Below are positions 1 through 8,374 of a stretch of 64,000 nt of DNA, in pieces. Source of the stretch: Ructibacterium sp965146665 (GTDB lineage: Bacteria; Bacillota; Clostridia; Monoglobales; Monoglobaceae). Under the pieces are notes generated by a model. It searched no databases. It was not told where the DNA came from and saw only the letters and a list, made by a program, of their open reading frames with translations. The DNA lies in the NCBI GenBank assembly GCA_965146665.1, contig CBCTHE010000002.1:1-64000 (forward strand), written 5' to 3'. A program made the position numbers and the translations under genes. Position 1 is the stretch's first letter, and every line of letters starts with the position of its first letter.

Positions 1-1012
1 AGGTGTCGCCCTGTTTCAGGTATTGATCCAGCGTGCTCTTCGGAACATAGAAATTGGGATCACCACTATATTTTCCAACAAACGCGCCTGCGCCATTTAC
101 TATACCGGTGGTGTCAAAATAAAATTTTGTATAGTAAACTCCATCCATGGAGAGCCACCCACTATAAACATCTCCATCATTATTCACAAGATAAAAATAT
201 TCCCCCACTACATTTAGAACTTGCTCAGCTTCTGCAAAATATGAAGAATAAACTTCTTTAACCTTTGCTTCCTCATATACAATCTGATTTCCAATCTTTC
301 CATCCACAAAGGTATAAAGCTTCTCGTCCTTTAAGGTGAGCACTGTGCTTCCGTTTGTCACCGGCACATGCTGCAGCTCGCTCTCTGTCTCCCAGTTTTC
401 CAGATCCCGGGAGGAATAGACCAGATCCACAATCGCCTCCGGGGGATACCCGGGATGATTTGCCCTTAAACCTCGTTCATTCCAGATTCTCACGTAATAC
501 ACCCCGTCTATATAGGACATCTCACGCACATACCAATCAAACTCAATTTTTTTGACCAGCTGAAAATCCGTATCAAGAATATAGAGATACCCAAATTGCT
601 CAAACACTTTGCCGGGTTTGCCAGAATCATATGGATTGGATCTGGCCAGATACACCCCGTCCGCCCATTTGATTTCATCCATATACCCTGCCCGGCTGTG
701 TGTACTGATGTCTGTATCCTTGAATAGCCATACCGGCCGGAAGCCGATAAAATCCTCTGTGAAATACCTTTGGTATGCACCGTTTTCATTGTAACGCCTT
801 TGATAGCTGCCGTTTTCGTCTTTGAAATCCAGCAGCCAGCCGTTGCCAACATCCTGCAGCTGGGCCACATTGTTCCATACTTCACCGTTGATATAGGTTT
901 CTCCTTCGTTCAAGGTTCCTGCCAGACTCATGAAGTCGATCTCCTCTGCATTGACAAGGCCCGTTCCCAGAAACACACAACACAATAGTATAGCAATTAG
1001 TTGCTTTTTCAT
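1..1012 (-). CDS. Secreted protein of unknown function, 3' end cut by window edge
   Basis: The frame is open from the ATG at 1012 to the window edge, about 337 codons without a stop. I chose this start because AAAGGA lies 8 bases upstream; an in-frame ATG at 1021 overlaps that ribosome site. The N-terminus MKKQLIAILLCCVFLG, running to VNAEE, is a classical signal peptide of about 22 residues, so the protein is exported. The mature part is rich in aromatic, Gly and Asp residues and repeats short strands of the type DGVYLARS and DGVYYVRIW, which suggests a beta-propeller-like fold. No catalytic motif is recognisable. It follows the subtilase stop codon by 15 bases, so the two genes are very probably co-transcribed; it could be a protease partner or substrate, but that is inference. 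Function unknown. Confidence 0.75.
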   Translation of the reverse strand, partial: MKKQLIAILLCCVFLGTGLVNAEEIDFMSLAGTLNEGETYINGEVWNNVAQLQDVGNGWLLDFKDENGSYQRRYNENGAYQRYFTEDFIGFRPVWLFKDTDISTHSRAGYMDEIKWADGVYLARSNPYDSGKPGKVFEQFGYLYILDTDFQLVKKIEFDWYVREMSYIDGVYYVRIWNERGLRANHPGYPPEAIVDLVYSSRDLENWETESELQHVPVTNGSTVLTLKDEKLYTFVDGKIGNQIVYEEAKVKEVYSSYFAEAEQVLNVVGEYFYLVNNDGDVYSGWLSMDGVYYTKFYFDTTGIVNGAGAFVGKYSGDPNFYVPKSTLDQYLKQGDT

Positions 1013-1027
1013 TTTTCTCATCCTTTC

Positions 1028-4000
1028 TTATTGCTGCAAATACAGGCAGAATTCATTGCTGATTCCGCCGGCATCCCCAGTGGTCAGCGTAACACTGACT
1101 TTTATCCTGACGGTCTCTCCGCTTGGAATGGTCACTTCCGGCCCCACAAGCCTGGGATCCGTCCTTCCTGATCCAGAACAGCAATACGCCATCTGACCGC
1201 CGTTCACGCTGATCCCCACAACAGTTCCTGATTTTGATTCTGTTCTATACCCAAACTTCCAGTCCAAATTTGTGGGATTGTAAATTTCCAGATTATACAC
1301 ATGGTCTATGCTATAGTTTCCGGTCCCCACCGAAATCAGATATTTTTCCAAGCCCGCATAATAGCCTGACGGGATTGGCTCAATCGGCGGGAGAGACAGA
1401 TAGGGCAGCTCTTCGTTTGGGGTGAAGCCCTCCCACGGATAGTTTACAGGGGGCCTGGCCAGAGAGGTTCTTTTGGTATCAAACCGCCAGCTTGCGTTGT
1501 CATGCGGGTCATAGTAATCATATCCCAGCACACTGGATTCGGGTATGTTATCATAGTTATACCGATCGTTTTGCGGATTGAGATGGGTGAACCACTGATT
1601 CACTGTTTTTGAACCAAACGCGTTTTCAACCTTCACTGGTATGGTATAGCTGTCGGTTCCGGGCGGCGGCGCAATGGTGTGTTTTAACAGGTCTGTTTCC
1701 ACAATGGGCATGGAATCCGCCATGCCCTTCGTAGTGGGCGTCCCATCAAGTCCAGATCCAACCTCCACCCCCTGCACATAGGGTGCGGTGATCAGTTCCA
1801 GTTCCTCTCTGTTGGTATTTGTCCGATAGGCAACGGTGCTGAGCGTTGAAGAGCCTCCGCGCACTTCAAACTCCATGATAATATAGATTGGCATATCGTA
1901 GTTGTTCATTGATGGATACGGCTTTTTATACGCGTCACGATAGATATCGCTCAGCCATACAGGACCTGTATACTCCCGGGGCAAGTCAAGGGATGTGGGA
2001 TAAAACTCCGAAGGATTCTGATCAATGGCTCCTTTCTCATTGTCTATGTATTCACCCAAGAAATCCGAATAGGCCTGAATCCCCGTCCAACTGAGTTTTT
2101 GTTTATCCGAAAACACCTGCAAGCCCAATCTATTGATGCGGATATTGGAACTGCCCTCGGCATTAAACAAAACGTCGGTATAGATGGGTGCTGACGTCCC
2201 GTTGTGGAACCAGCCCATATAGGTATATTTGTCCGGCGCCAAAGCCTCATAATGGTCCAGCATGTTGTGGTTCTCACCCAGATGATGCTCATCAATATAT
2301 TCCGGATTGGTAGAGAGGATAAATTTCCCGCCCTGCCTTGCTTTGAAATTCAGTGTCAGTGTTGGTTCTTTGACACTCAGGGTATAGTCCGCATTGCCCT
2401 GAATGGAGTTCCAGGCCGCCATTGCAGTCTTTGGCGTAATACCGACAAAATATTCCTTGCCGGACTCCATGGCATAGGTGATGGAGAAGGATCCGGGGCT
2501 CTGGGTGATAAACTGCTGCTCGCTTAGATCATATAAAACAAGCACACTGTTTCTCTTTAACGCATCCGCTCCATCCAGGGTTATTGTTTTGGTCTGTGTT
2601 GTATTACCCACAGGAATTCTGTACCAGTCAATGTCCAGCTGGTTATCCAGGCGGCCCGTAAGGGAGGACAGAAGCGTTTCAGCAATAATGTTGCCGTTAT
2701 AGGTGATAAAGTCATTGGTCAGGCTCTCGCCATACTGTTCGCCGGTTAAATCTCCCTTCACTGACGTTTTGGTTGCTGTCAGCTTATAGTCTGTGTCTTT
2801 TGCCGCACCATTTTTATGCCGCAGATAGATATAATAATCTCCGGCTGCCGGCGCGATATAGGTCATATATTTCATCTTCTCCGAGGCCTGCGGCGGACTT
2901 GGATTTTCATATTTGTTGATGGTGTACCAATAGTCTGTCCAAGTCCCATTTTCTTCCGTTCGCATATTGCTGAATAGATAAAAAGCGCAGTCGCTTGCTT
3001 TCATACCCCCAAAGGTTTCAAGACATACGGTTATTTTTTCACCCTCGCTTGCCCGGAGATGATAATAATCCTCGTCCGCCGCAGTATCAAAAGTCAGGCC
3101 GCGGATCCCGGCGGTATAACGGCTGCTGTCCCCAATCAAAGAAGGAGAAAGCGGCGTGCCCGCTGTTCCGTCATCAAAATTCTGGTTTGGTTCATAACTG
3201 TCGTGGGTGTCCACTATGTAGAAATCAACCTCAAACACTGCCCTTTTCCCGTTTGGCAATTCGCCGGGTTTGGCTGATACAAGCACGCCATAGTTCTTTG
3301 AAGAATGCGGCACATAATGGGTGGATGCAATCTGATCATCATTTTCCCAAAATCGAATATATCCATCATTCAGCGCATTCCCGTTCCCTAAATCATAAAC
3401 ATTCGGCACCCCTATTGTCTTGCCATCCTTTGGACGGGTAACAACCACCAGCTTTTTCCCATTGGGCACGTATATTTGAAATTCAGCCGGGGCGGATTCT
3501 GTCACCGTACACTCTTTATGGGTACCGCTGGATACCTGCACCGCATTTGCCCAGATATCCGGTGCGGTCAAACTGACCGGCGGAACATAAGAGATGCTGT
3601 TCGCAGGGGCGTCTGTAATCGAATCAGGGGTGACCGTTGTTATGTTCTGCTGCAAAGCGCTCATCTGCATCCGCAGGGGAATCTCATCTTCCGCAGATGG
3701 TACAAAATTCACCATCAATGAGAACGCCTGGCTTGCGTTTGCGCCCAAATCAGAAAACACCTTGATATAATAATTATACGGCAAAACAGATAAATTTTCA
3801 ACTACTTTATTGCCGTCTTGGTCAACATCATTGATTATGACTGTTCCGGTTTCATTATAAAGCGCCATTCGGTACAGACATTCTTGCGGGATATTGCTGA
3901 GCGTAATGTTCAGTGTCCCAGCAGTCTCCGGCGTAAACCGATACCATATTTCCTGACCACGGTAATAGAGCTTATCGTTCACCGCTGTTCCGTTTCCAAT

Positions 4001-6457
4001 CTCTTTTGCGTCCCGCTTGCTGTCATGGGGCGTCTTATAGACATAGCTGCTCCACGGGCCGTTTCCATCTGCGAACACTGCGCGGACACGGTATTGATAC
4101 ATTGTTCCCGCCTGAACGGTATGGGTATACACCGCTTCTGTGCCTGCGTTTGAGACTTGACCGTTTACCTCTATCTGGTATCCCGCCGCCCCAGTCATTT
4201 GATCCCAGGCAACCTTTACAGTTCTTCCGTTCGTACTTACACGCAGCTTTGGGGTCAAGACTCCAAGGTACGAAAATCCTTCCGCCGATATCTCACCGTC
4301 AAAACCGCCGTACAGCATGATTTCTTCGTTAATCTCCGCAACGGAAAATCCCGATTTGTTCTGCGGCAGATCCAGCATTTTTGTCCAAGCATCTATGGCG
4401 GGGTCATATTCTTCTACTGCGGGCGTCTGCAAGGCCGTCCAGCCATTCAACTGATTGATAATCCCATCCTTGCCATCCTCGGTATAGTTAACCTGACCGC
4501 CCAATAGATACAGTTTGTCATTGGCCTGATAAATCTCCATGTGGCTCCGTGCAATATTCATAGATGCACATGTTTCCCACTGATTTTCTGCTATGTTGAA
4601 ACGGTACACATCAGACAGGCATCCGGATTCGTTGGCGCCGCCAAAGACATAGACAAACCCGTTCCAGCACGCAGCCTTGCTGTAGCCGCACTTGACCGGC
4701 AAATCGGGCAGCGTTTGCCAGACCTTTGTTTTTACATTGTATCTGCGAAAATCACTCAAATAGCCGTCATTATTTACACCGCCTATGGTATAAATATCTG
4801 CATCATCTGACGCAGCCCCCATCGCATACGCCCCCGCGGGCATTTGTCCTTCGTACTTATAGCTGGATCCATTGAAACTATAGACCTCTTTTGAGATCCC
4901 GTTATTGCCGTATCCGCCCATCAGATATGCTCTGCCAGCGACAGACACGCTGCCCTGAAACGCACGCGCCAGGGATGTTATAGGGAAGGGGTTGAGCCAC
5001 TTGTTTGTTGTTTCATCATACTTCTCAATCTGTGCAACATATTGACCTTCTCCATCATAACCCCCAATCAGAACGATTCCCTCCGAGGTTTCTGCAGCCG
5101 AAGCTCCGTATCTCGGAATATTCGGCTGGGGTGTATCCAGAGATATGCTCAAGGCGCCGTAAGCATTGGCGCTGATCTTTGGCAACTGCTTGCCGTTCGC
5201 CAATTCGCGGTGACCCGCTAAAATCTTCTGCCTTATCATTTTTGCCGACAGCGTGGGAACATTGCTTTTCACCAATGCCGCAATTCCGCTGACAAAGGGC
5301 GCCGCCATGGAAGTGCCGTCCATAGCCCCATAGCGGTTTTTGGGCAAGGTGCTGTAGATATTCCTGCCGGGCGCCGCAATATCTACCCCGCTCCCAAAAT
5401 TTGAAAAATCGCAAAGAAATCCATTGGTACTAAGTGCAGCCACGGATATAACATTCGGCAGATCATACCCAGACGGATAATGTGTTATTTCATCTGTACT
5501 TGCAAAATCATTGCCTGCCGCACACACAAACAGCATATCACTTTCTGCCATCACGCTTTCCAATATACTCGAATATCCATAGCTACCCCAGCTGCAGTTT
5601 ACAATGGAAGCGCCCATTTTTTCTGCATACAGGATACCTTCAACGGCATCAAAAGTAAAACCTCCGTCATTTCCTCTTAAAAACTTCAGCGGCATAATCC
5701 GGATATTAGATGCCACGCCCCGTATACCTTTTCCGTTATGCTGGGCCGCGATGATACCCGCTGCATGTGTTCCATGGCTGTCCTCGTCCGCTTCTTGGAA
5801 ATCTTTGGTGTCGTCATATACACTGCCGTCGCCATTCGCAAAATCCCAGCCATGGAGATCGTCTATATAACCATTTCCGTCATCATCTTGGCCATTGGCG
5901 GTTTCTGCAGTGTTTTCCCATATTGCTCCGGATAAGTCCTCGTGGGAAATATCCACACCTGTATCCAAAACTGCCACAATCACATCGTCTGAACCTGTTG
6001 TGATCTCCCACGCGGCCTCCGCACTGATGCCATAACTGTCTTCGAACGGCTGCAAACCCCATTGCTCATCATAATGGGGGTCGGAAATCACAGCAGGCTC
6101 AACTTTATAATTCGGTTCTGCGCAGATAATATTGGGATTGTTGTTTAAATCCGCAAGTACAGCTGACATATCCTGCGTTTCAATCTTTAATAGTTCGACT
6201 CTTGTGCCGCCGACAGATACGGCATTCTGTACTTCCACATCAGAAATGTCATCGCTCATCAATGCAATTCCGTCCTGTACACTCAGGGTATTCGCATAGT
6301 TATTATACATAACCATAATACCATTTTCTTGCGCAGCCTCCACAGCTTCTGCTTGAAACAGCTGCGGCTCGCTCCCGGTATCTTCCGCAAATCCAATATT
6401 GTATGTAAAGCTAATTGCCAGTATGAGTAAAAGTGAAAGTATCCTTTGTTTTTTCAT
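1028..6457 (-). CDS. Secreted subtilisin-like serine protease (S8) with Kelch repeats and beta-rich C-terminal modules
   Basis: An exported 1809-residue endopeptidase. Residues 1-24 form a signal peptide. Residues about 45-120 look like an I9-type propeptide, ending near NPNIICAEPNY. The S8 catalytic triad is intact: Asp165 in VLDTGVD, His228 in DSHGTHAAG and Ser383 in GTSMAAPFVSG, with the oxyanion Asn316 in AAGND. Residues about 450-745 hold five or six Kelch-type blades (GGYDGEG, MGGYGNNG, IGGVNNDG, VFGGANES, LLGGQ). A fibronectin III-like module follows (about 745-830), then several beta-sandwich stretches resembling bacterial pre-peptidase C-terminal domains up to about 1400. The last 400 residues match nothing I recognise. 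There are no SLH repeats or LPXTG, so wall attachment is unclear. It lies directly downstream of a dead IS21 fragment in the same orientation, which may have replaced its native promoter. Confidence 0.9.
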   Translation of the reverse strand: MKKQRILSLLLILAISFTYNIGFAEDTGSEPQLFQAEAVEAAQENGIMVMYNNYANTLSVQDGIALMSDDISDVEVQNAVSVGGTRVELLKIETQDMSAVLADLNNNPNIICAEPNYKVEPAVISDPHYDEQWGLQPFEDSYGISAEAAWEITTGSDDVIVAVLDTGVDISHEDLSGAIWENTAETANGQDDDGNGYIDDLHGWDFANGDGSVYDDTKDFQEADEDSHGTHAAGIIAAQHNGKGIRGVASNIRIMPLKFLRGNDGGFTFDAVEGILYAEKMGASIVNCSWGSYGYSSILESVMAESDMLFVCAAGNDFASTDEITHYPSGYDLPNVISVAALSTNGFLCDFSNFGSGVDIAAPGRNIYSTLPKNRYGAMDGTSMAAPFVSGIAALVKSNVPTLSAKMIRQKILAGHRELANGKQLPKISANAYGALSISLDTPQPNIPRYGASAAETSEGIVLIGGYDGEGQYVAQIEKYDETTNKWLNPFPITSLARAFQGSVSVAGRAYLMGGYGNNGISKEVYSFNGSSYKYEGQMPAGAYAMGAASDDADIYTIGGVNNDGYLSDFRRYNVKTKVWQTLPDLPVKCGYSKAACWNGFVYVFGGANESGCLSDVYRFNIAENQWETCASMNIARSHMEIYQANDKLYLLGGQVNYTEDGKDGIINQLNGWTALQTPAVEEYDPAIDAWTKMLDLPQNKSGFSVAEINEEIMLYGGFDGEISAEGFSYLGVLTPKLRVSTNGRTVKVAWDQMTGAAGYQIEVNGQVSNAGTEAVYTHTVQAGTMYQYRVRAVFADGNGPWSSYVYKTPHDSKRDAKEIGNGTAVNDKLYYRGQEIWYRFTPETAGTLNITLSNIPQECLYRMALYNETGTVIINDVDQDGNKVVENLSVLPYNYYIKVFSDLGANASQAFSLMVNFVPSAEDEIPLRMQMSALQQNITTVTPDSITDAPANSISYVPPVSLTAPDIWANAVQVSSGTHKECTVTESAPAEFQIYVPNGKKLVVVTRPKDGKTIGVPNVYDLGNGNALNDGYIRFWENDDQIASTHYVPHSSKNYGVLVSAKPGELPNGKRAVFEVDFYIVDTHDSYEPNQNFDDGTAGTPLSPSLIGDSSRYTAGIRGLTFDTAADEDYYHLRASEGEKITVCLETFGGMKASDCAFYLFSNMRTEENGTWTDYWYTINKYENPSPPQASEKMKYMTYIAPAAGDYYIYLRHKNGAAKDTDYKLTATKTSVKGDLTGEQYGESLTNDFITYNGNIIAETLLSSLTGRLDNQLDIDWYRIPVGNTTQTKTITLDGADALKRNSVLVLYDLSEQQFITQSPGSFSITYAMESGKEYFVGITPKTAMAAWNSIQGNADYTLSVKEPTLTLNFKARQGGKFILSTNPEYIDEHHLGENHNMLDHYEALAPDKYTYMGWFHNGTSAPIYTDVLFNAEGSSNIRINRLGLQVFSDKQKLSWTGIQAYSDFLGEYIDNEKGAIDQNPSEFYPTSLDLPREYTGPVWLSDIYRDAYKKPYPSMNNYDMPIYIIMEFEVRGGSSTLSTVAYRTNTNREELELITAPYVQGVEVGSGLDGTPTTKGMADSMPIVETDLLKHTIAPPPGTDSYTIPVKVENAFGSKTVNQWFTHLNPQNDRYNYDNIPESSVLGYDYYDPHDNASWRFDTKRTSLARPPVNYPWEGFTPNEELPYLSLPPIEPIPSGYYAGLEKYLISVGTGNYSIDHVYNLEIYNPTNLDWKFGYRTESKSGTVVGISVNGGQMAYCCSGSGRTDPRLVGPEVTIPSGETVRIKVSVTLTTGDAGGISNEFCLYLQQ

Positions 6458-6472
6458 TGAGATCCCCCTCTT

Positions 6473-7179
6473 CTAATATGCGTCCGTGCTGATTCCGGTG
6501 TTATTGGGTGTATCAAAGCTCTGCTTTACGGTAAGGGTTTGGTAATGTACTGGATTGACAACCATAAATTTTTTCTGATATGATAGGACAGCGATTTGTT
6601 TACCGTCATGGTAAGCGCAGAGCATGTTGTCCATTGCTATGACTGCCACATCCTTGCCGATATATTCTGCGGGAACGGAATATTGATTGCCGGCAAAGCT
6701 GATGAGGCAGGCTTTTTGCACCCTGCGAAGGTTCATTTTCTCTATGATGTACTCACGGCTGAGCAGATTTAACCCCTCTGCCTTTAAACGTTCAAAGGGA
6801 ATCTCGTTTTTTTGCATTGACTTTATTGCACCAAGCAAGGGCTTGTCCGTTTATGTCGCTTAAGGATTTATATTTGATTCCGGTCATAAAATTGTCACGG
6901 ACAAAATGAACTGTTCTTTCGATTTTTCCCTTTGTTTGCCCCCGGTTACGGTCTGCACAGAACCGGCTTAAATCCATAGAAGCCTGCAAAATCCTCAAAC
7001 TGCCGGTTCAAGGCAGAATCCTCTTGCTTGAGCAAGCGTTTTATGACAACTTGTTTCATGTTGTCGTACAGGACTTCCTCCGGATATCCGCCAAAGTACC
7101 GGAATGCATTCTGATGCCAGCGTATGAGGGTATTTTCTTTCTTTAGCCCATTGTACATATGCCGACACAAATTCATCAC
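6473..7179 (-). pseudogene. IS21-family istA transposase remnant, frameshifted and 5'-truncated
   Basis: Three overlapping frames on the minus strand together reproduce the central and C-terminal part of an IstA protein. The segment 7179-6946 carries the integrase-core stretch HQNAFRYFGGYPEEVLYDNMK. The next, 6998-6792, has RGQTKGKIERTVHFVRDNF. The last, 6838-6473, has REYIIEKMNLRRVQ and FAGNQYSVPAEYIGKD. The reading frame changes near 6960 and near 6820, so at least two frameshifts separate the pieces. The N-terminal helix-turn-helix half and the istB ATPase gene are absent. The 5' end is fused to an IS110 transposase fragment at about 7165-7180. The 3' end stops 16 bases before the start codon of the subtilase gene. 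It cannot encode an active transposase. Confidence 0.85.
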
Positions 7180-7758
7180 GGTTCATAGCAACAATAACAT
7201 CAGAATGCCAAAACATTTCAACAAAGTCACTAAGCTTGTTATTAGCTTCATTCCAACCCTTTAGCAGTTTTTTTGTTCCGGGCATTGTATAGTCCCAAAT
7301 ATGTGTTAATGCTTGCAGTGCCGCTATATGTAATTCCATATAATGCCGATACCGACGACCAAGTAATTTCAATTCAGCATAAACTTCTTCACCTTTGTAT
7401 TCTTGGAGTTTATACCACTTTTCAATTCCGTAATTCGCTATAGATATTGAATCAAGCTTATCTGTTTTTGCACCTCTGACGCCATTATCTTTTACGTATT
7501 TTTTCATAGCATATGGATTTATAACAGATATGAAAAAACCTTTTTCCTGAAGAAATGTTAGAATTGGAAGATGATAAATTCCTGTAGCTTCCATTACAAC
7601 TCTGATTTCTCCATCCAGTCGTTTGAACAATTCTCCCAATGCACTCAATTCCGGCTCTGTGTGCATTACTTCAAAAGGGCTGTAACAACCTCTCCGTACG
7701 GTTTTAGAATACAAACCATACTTTTTCCTTTTGACACATCAATTCCTACGCTTACCAT
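7165..7758 (-). pseudogene. IS110-family transposase, N-terminal DEDD domain, frameshifted and truncated
   Basis: The ATG at 7758 opens MVSVGIDVSKGKSMVCIL, the DEDD RuvC-like signature of IS110-family transposases (first Asp in GIDVSK). This frame stops after about 29 codons near 7670. The homology then resumes in another frame as SPFEVMHTEPELSALGEL, with later motifs VVMEATGIYHLPI, SVINPYAMKKYV and GAKTDKLDS typical of the family. One indel in the AGCCCTTTTGAAG region explains the shift. Homology ends around MNRDEFVSAY near 7170, where the frame runs into antisense IS21 sequence, so the C-terminal serine-containing domain is missing. IS110 enzymes are guided by a bridge RNA; a possible relic of it lies just upstream. 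Confidence 0.85.
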
Positions 7759-7880
7759 TTAATAACCACCTTTCTCGCAAATAGTAATTGTTCCAGCCTC
7801 ACTTATTACCATTCAGTTTAGTTGGTTACGCGGAAGCTAGTCCCTGCCTGCTTAACCGAATGAGTATAACAAAGGGGGGG

Positions 7881-8035
7881 TGACGGTTGCAAACAACCAA
7901 AAAAGACCTCGTCAGACCAATTACTCCCCTTATTATACAATAAGTGCAGCCATTAGAGTTAATTACTCTCTAACAACTACACTTTTATGGTACTAAAAAG
8001 ACATACCTCAAAGTGTGTCACTCCAAAGTATGTCT
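7881..8035 (-). ncRNA. Putative IS110 bridge RNA relic (three stacked hairpins upstream of the transposase)
   Basis: The 5' non-coding end of IS110 elements is known to encode a bridge RNA with loops that pair to target and donor DNA. Read on the transposase strand, three hairpins precede the transposase start. The first, 8035-7999, has 8-bp arms AGACATAC/GTATGTCT, a 5-by-5 internal loop and an inner AGTG/CACT stem. The second, 7983-7943, has AGTGTAG/CTGCACT with one mismatch, a 3-by-3 internal loop, then TTAGAG/CTCTAA around a 9-base loop. The third, 7914-7881, has TGAC/GTCA enclosing GGTTG/CAACC. Stems interrupted by internal loops are what guide loops look like. Transcription and guide pairing are not shown. 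Confidence 0.4.
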
Positions 8036-8116
8036 CTATAGTTACACATAGTTTTCTTTTTCTGGCTTCCTGAACTGCCGCTCGTTTTTCGCTATTACCT
8101 GAAATCTTGGCAGATT

Positions 8117-8311
8117 TATTTGTTAGTAAAGTTGTCTCTGTATGTTTCGGTTATTCCTGCTTTCTCAATAATAAGATTTTCTTCTGTCGGCCATTCATTA
8201 CATGAAAACGCGAGTGGCGCTTCAGTTATACTGCTATTTTTTCCAAATATAGCATAATCCGTTGTAGCATAATATACTGCAGAAAGGCGCTCTTCTCCAG
8301 AATCCGGCTAT
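8117..8311 (-). pseudogene. C-terminal remnant of an exported enzyme, possibly beta-helix type
   Basis: A 64-codon open stretch without a usable start lies between the IS remnant and the rhamnosidase gene. It begins right after an in-frame TAG and ends in TAA at 8117. It reads PDSGEERLSAVYYATTDY and ends in ENLIIEKAGITETYRDNF. That ending resembles the C-termini of secreted right-handed beta-helix polysaccharide lyases or hydrolases, which often close with an AGL-x-x-x-Y motif; this family guess is from memory and weak. The composition is coding-like, in contrast to its flanks. The rest of the gene is absent, perhaps lost when the neighbouring insertion sequences arrived. The remaining bases to 8374 hold nothing I can assign. 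Confidence 0.4.
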
Positions 8312-8374
8312 GACACGCTTCTATATACTCTTTATCCGTGCTATTGGCACAAATTCAAAACTTCTTTGCGCATT

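Larger units (their letters stand above)
6473..8045. mobile_element. Composite IS remnant: IS21 fragment joined to IS110 left part
   Basis: The stretch combines the istA remnant, the IS110 transposase remnant and the structured non-coding leader of the latter. The two transposase fragments have the same orientation and abut without spacer, so one element probably inserted into the other and a deletion removed the 3' part of the IS110 gene and the 5' part of istA. The outer boundaries are estimates: the right one is placed after the last hairpin, and no clean terminal inverted repeats or target-site duplication could be seen by eye. Confidence 0.6.
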
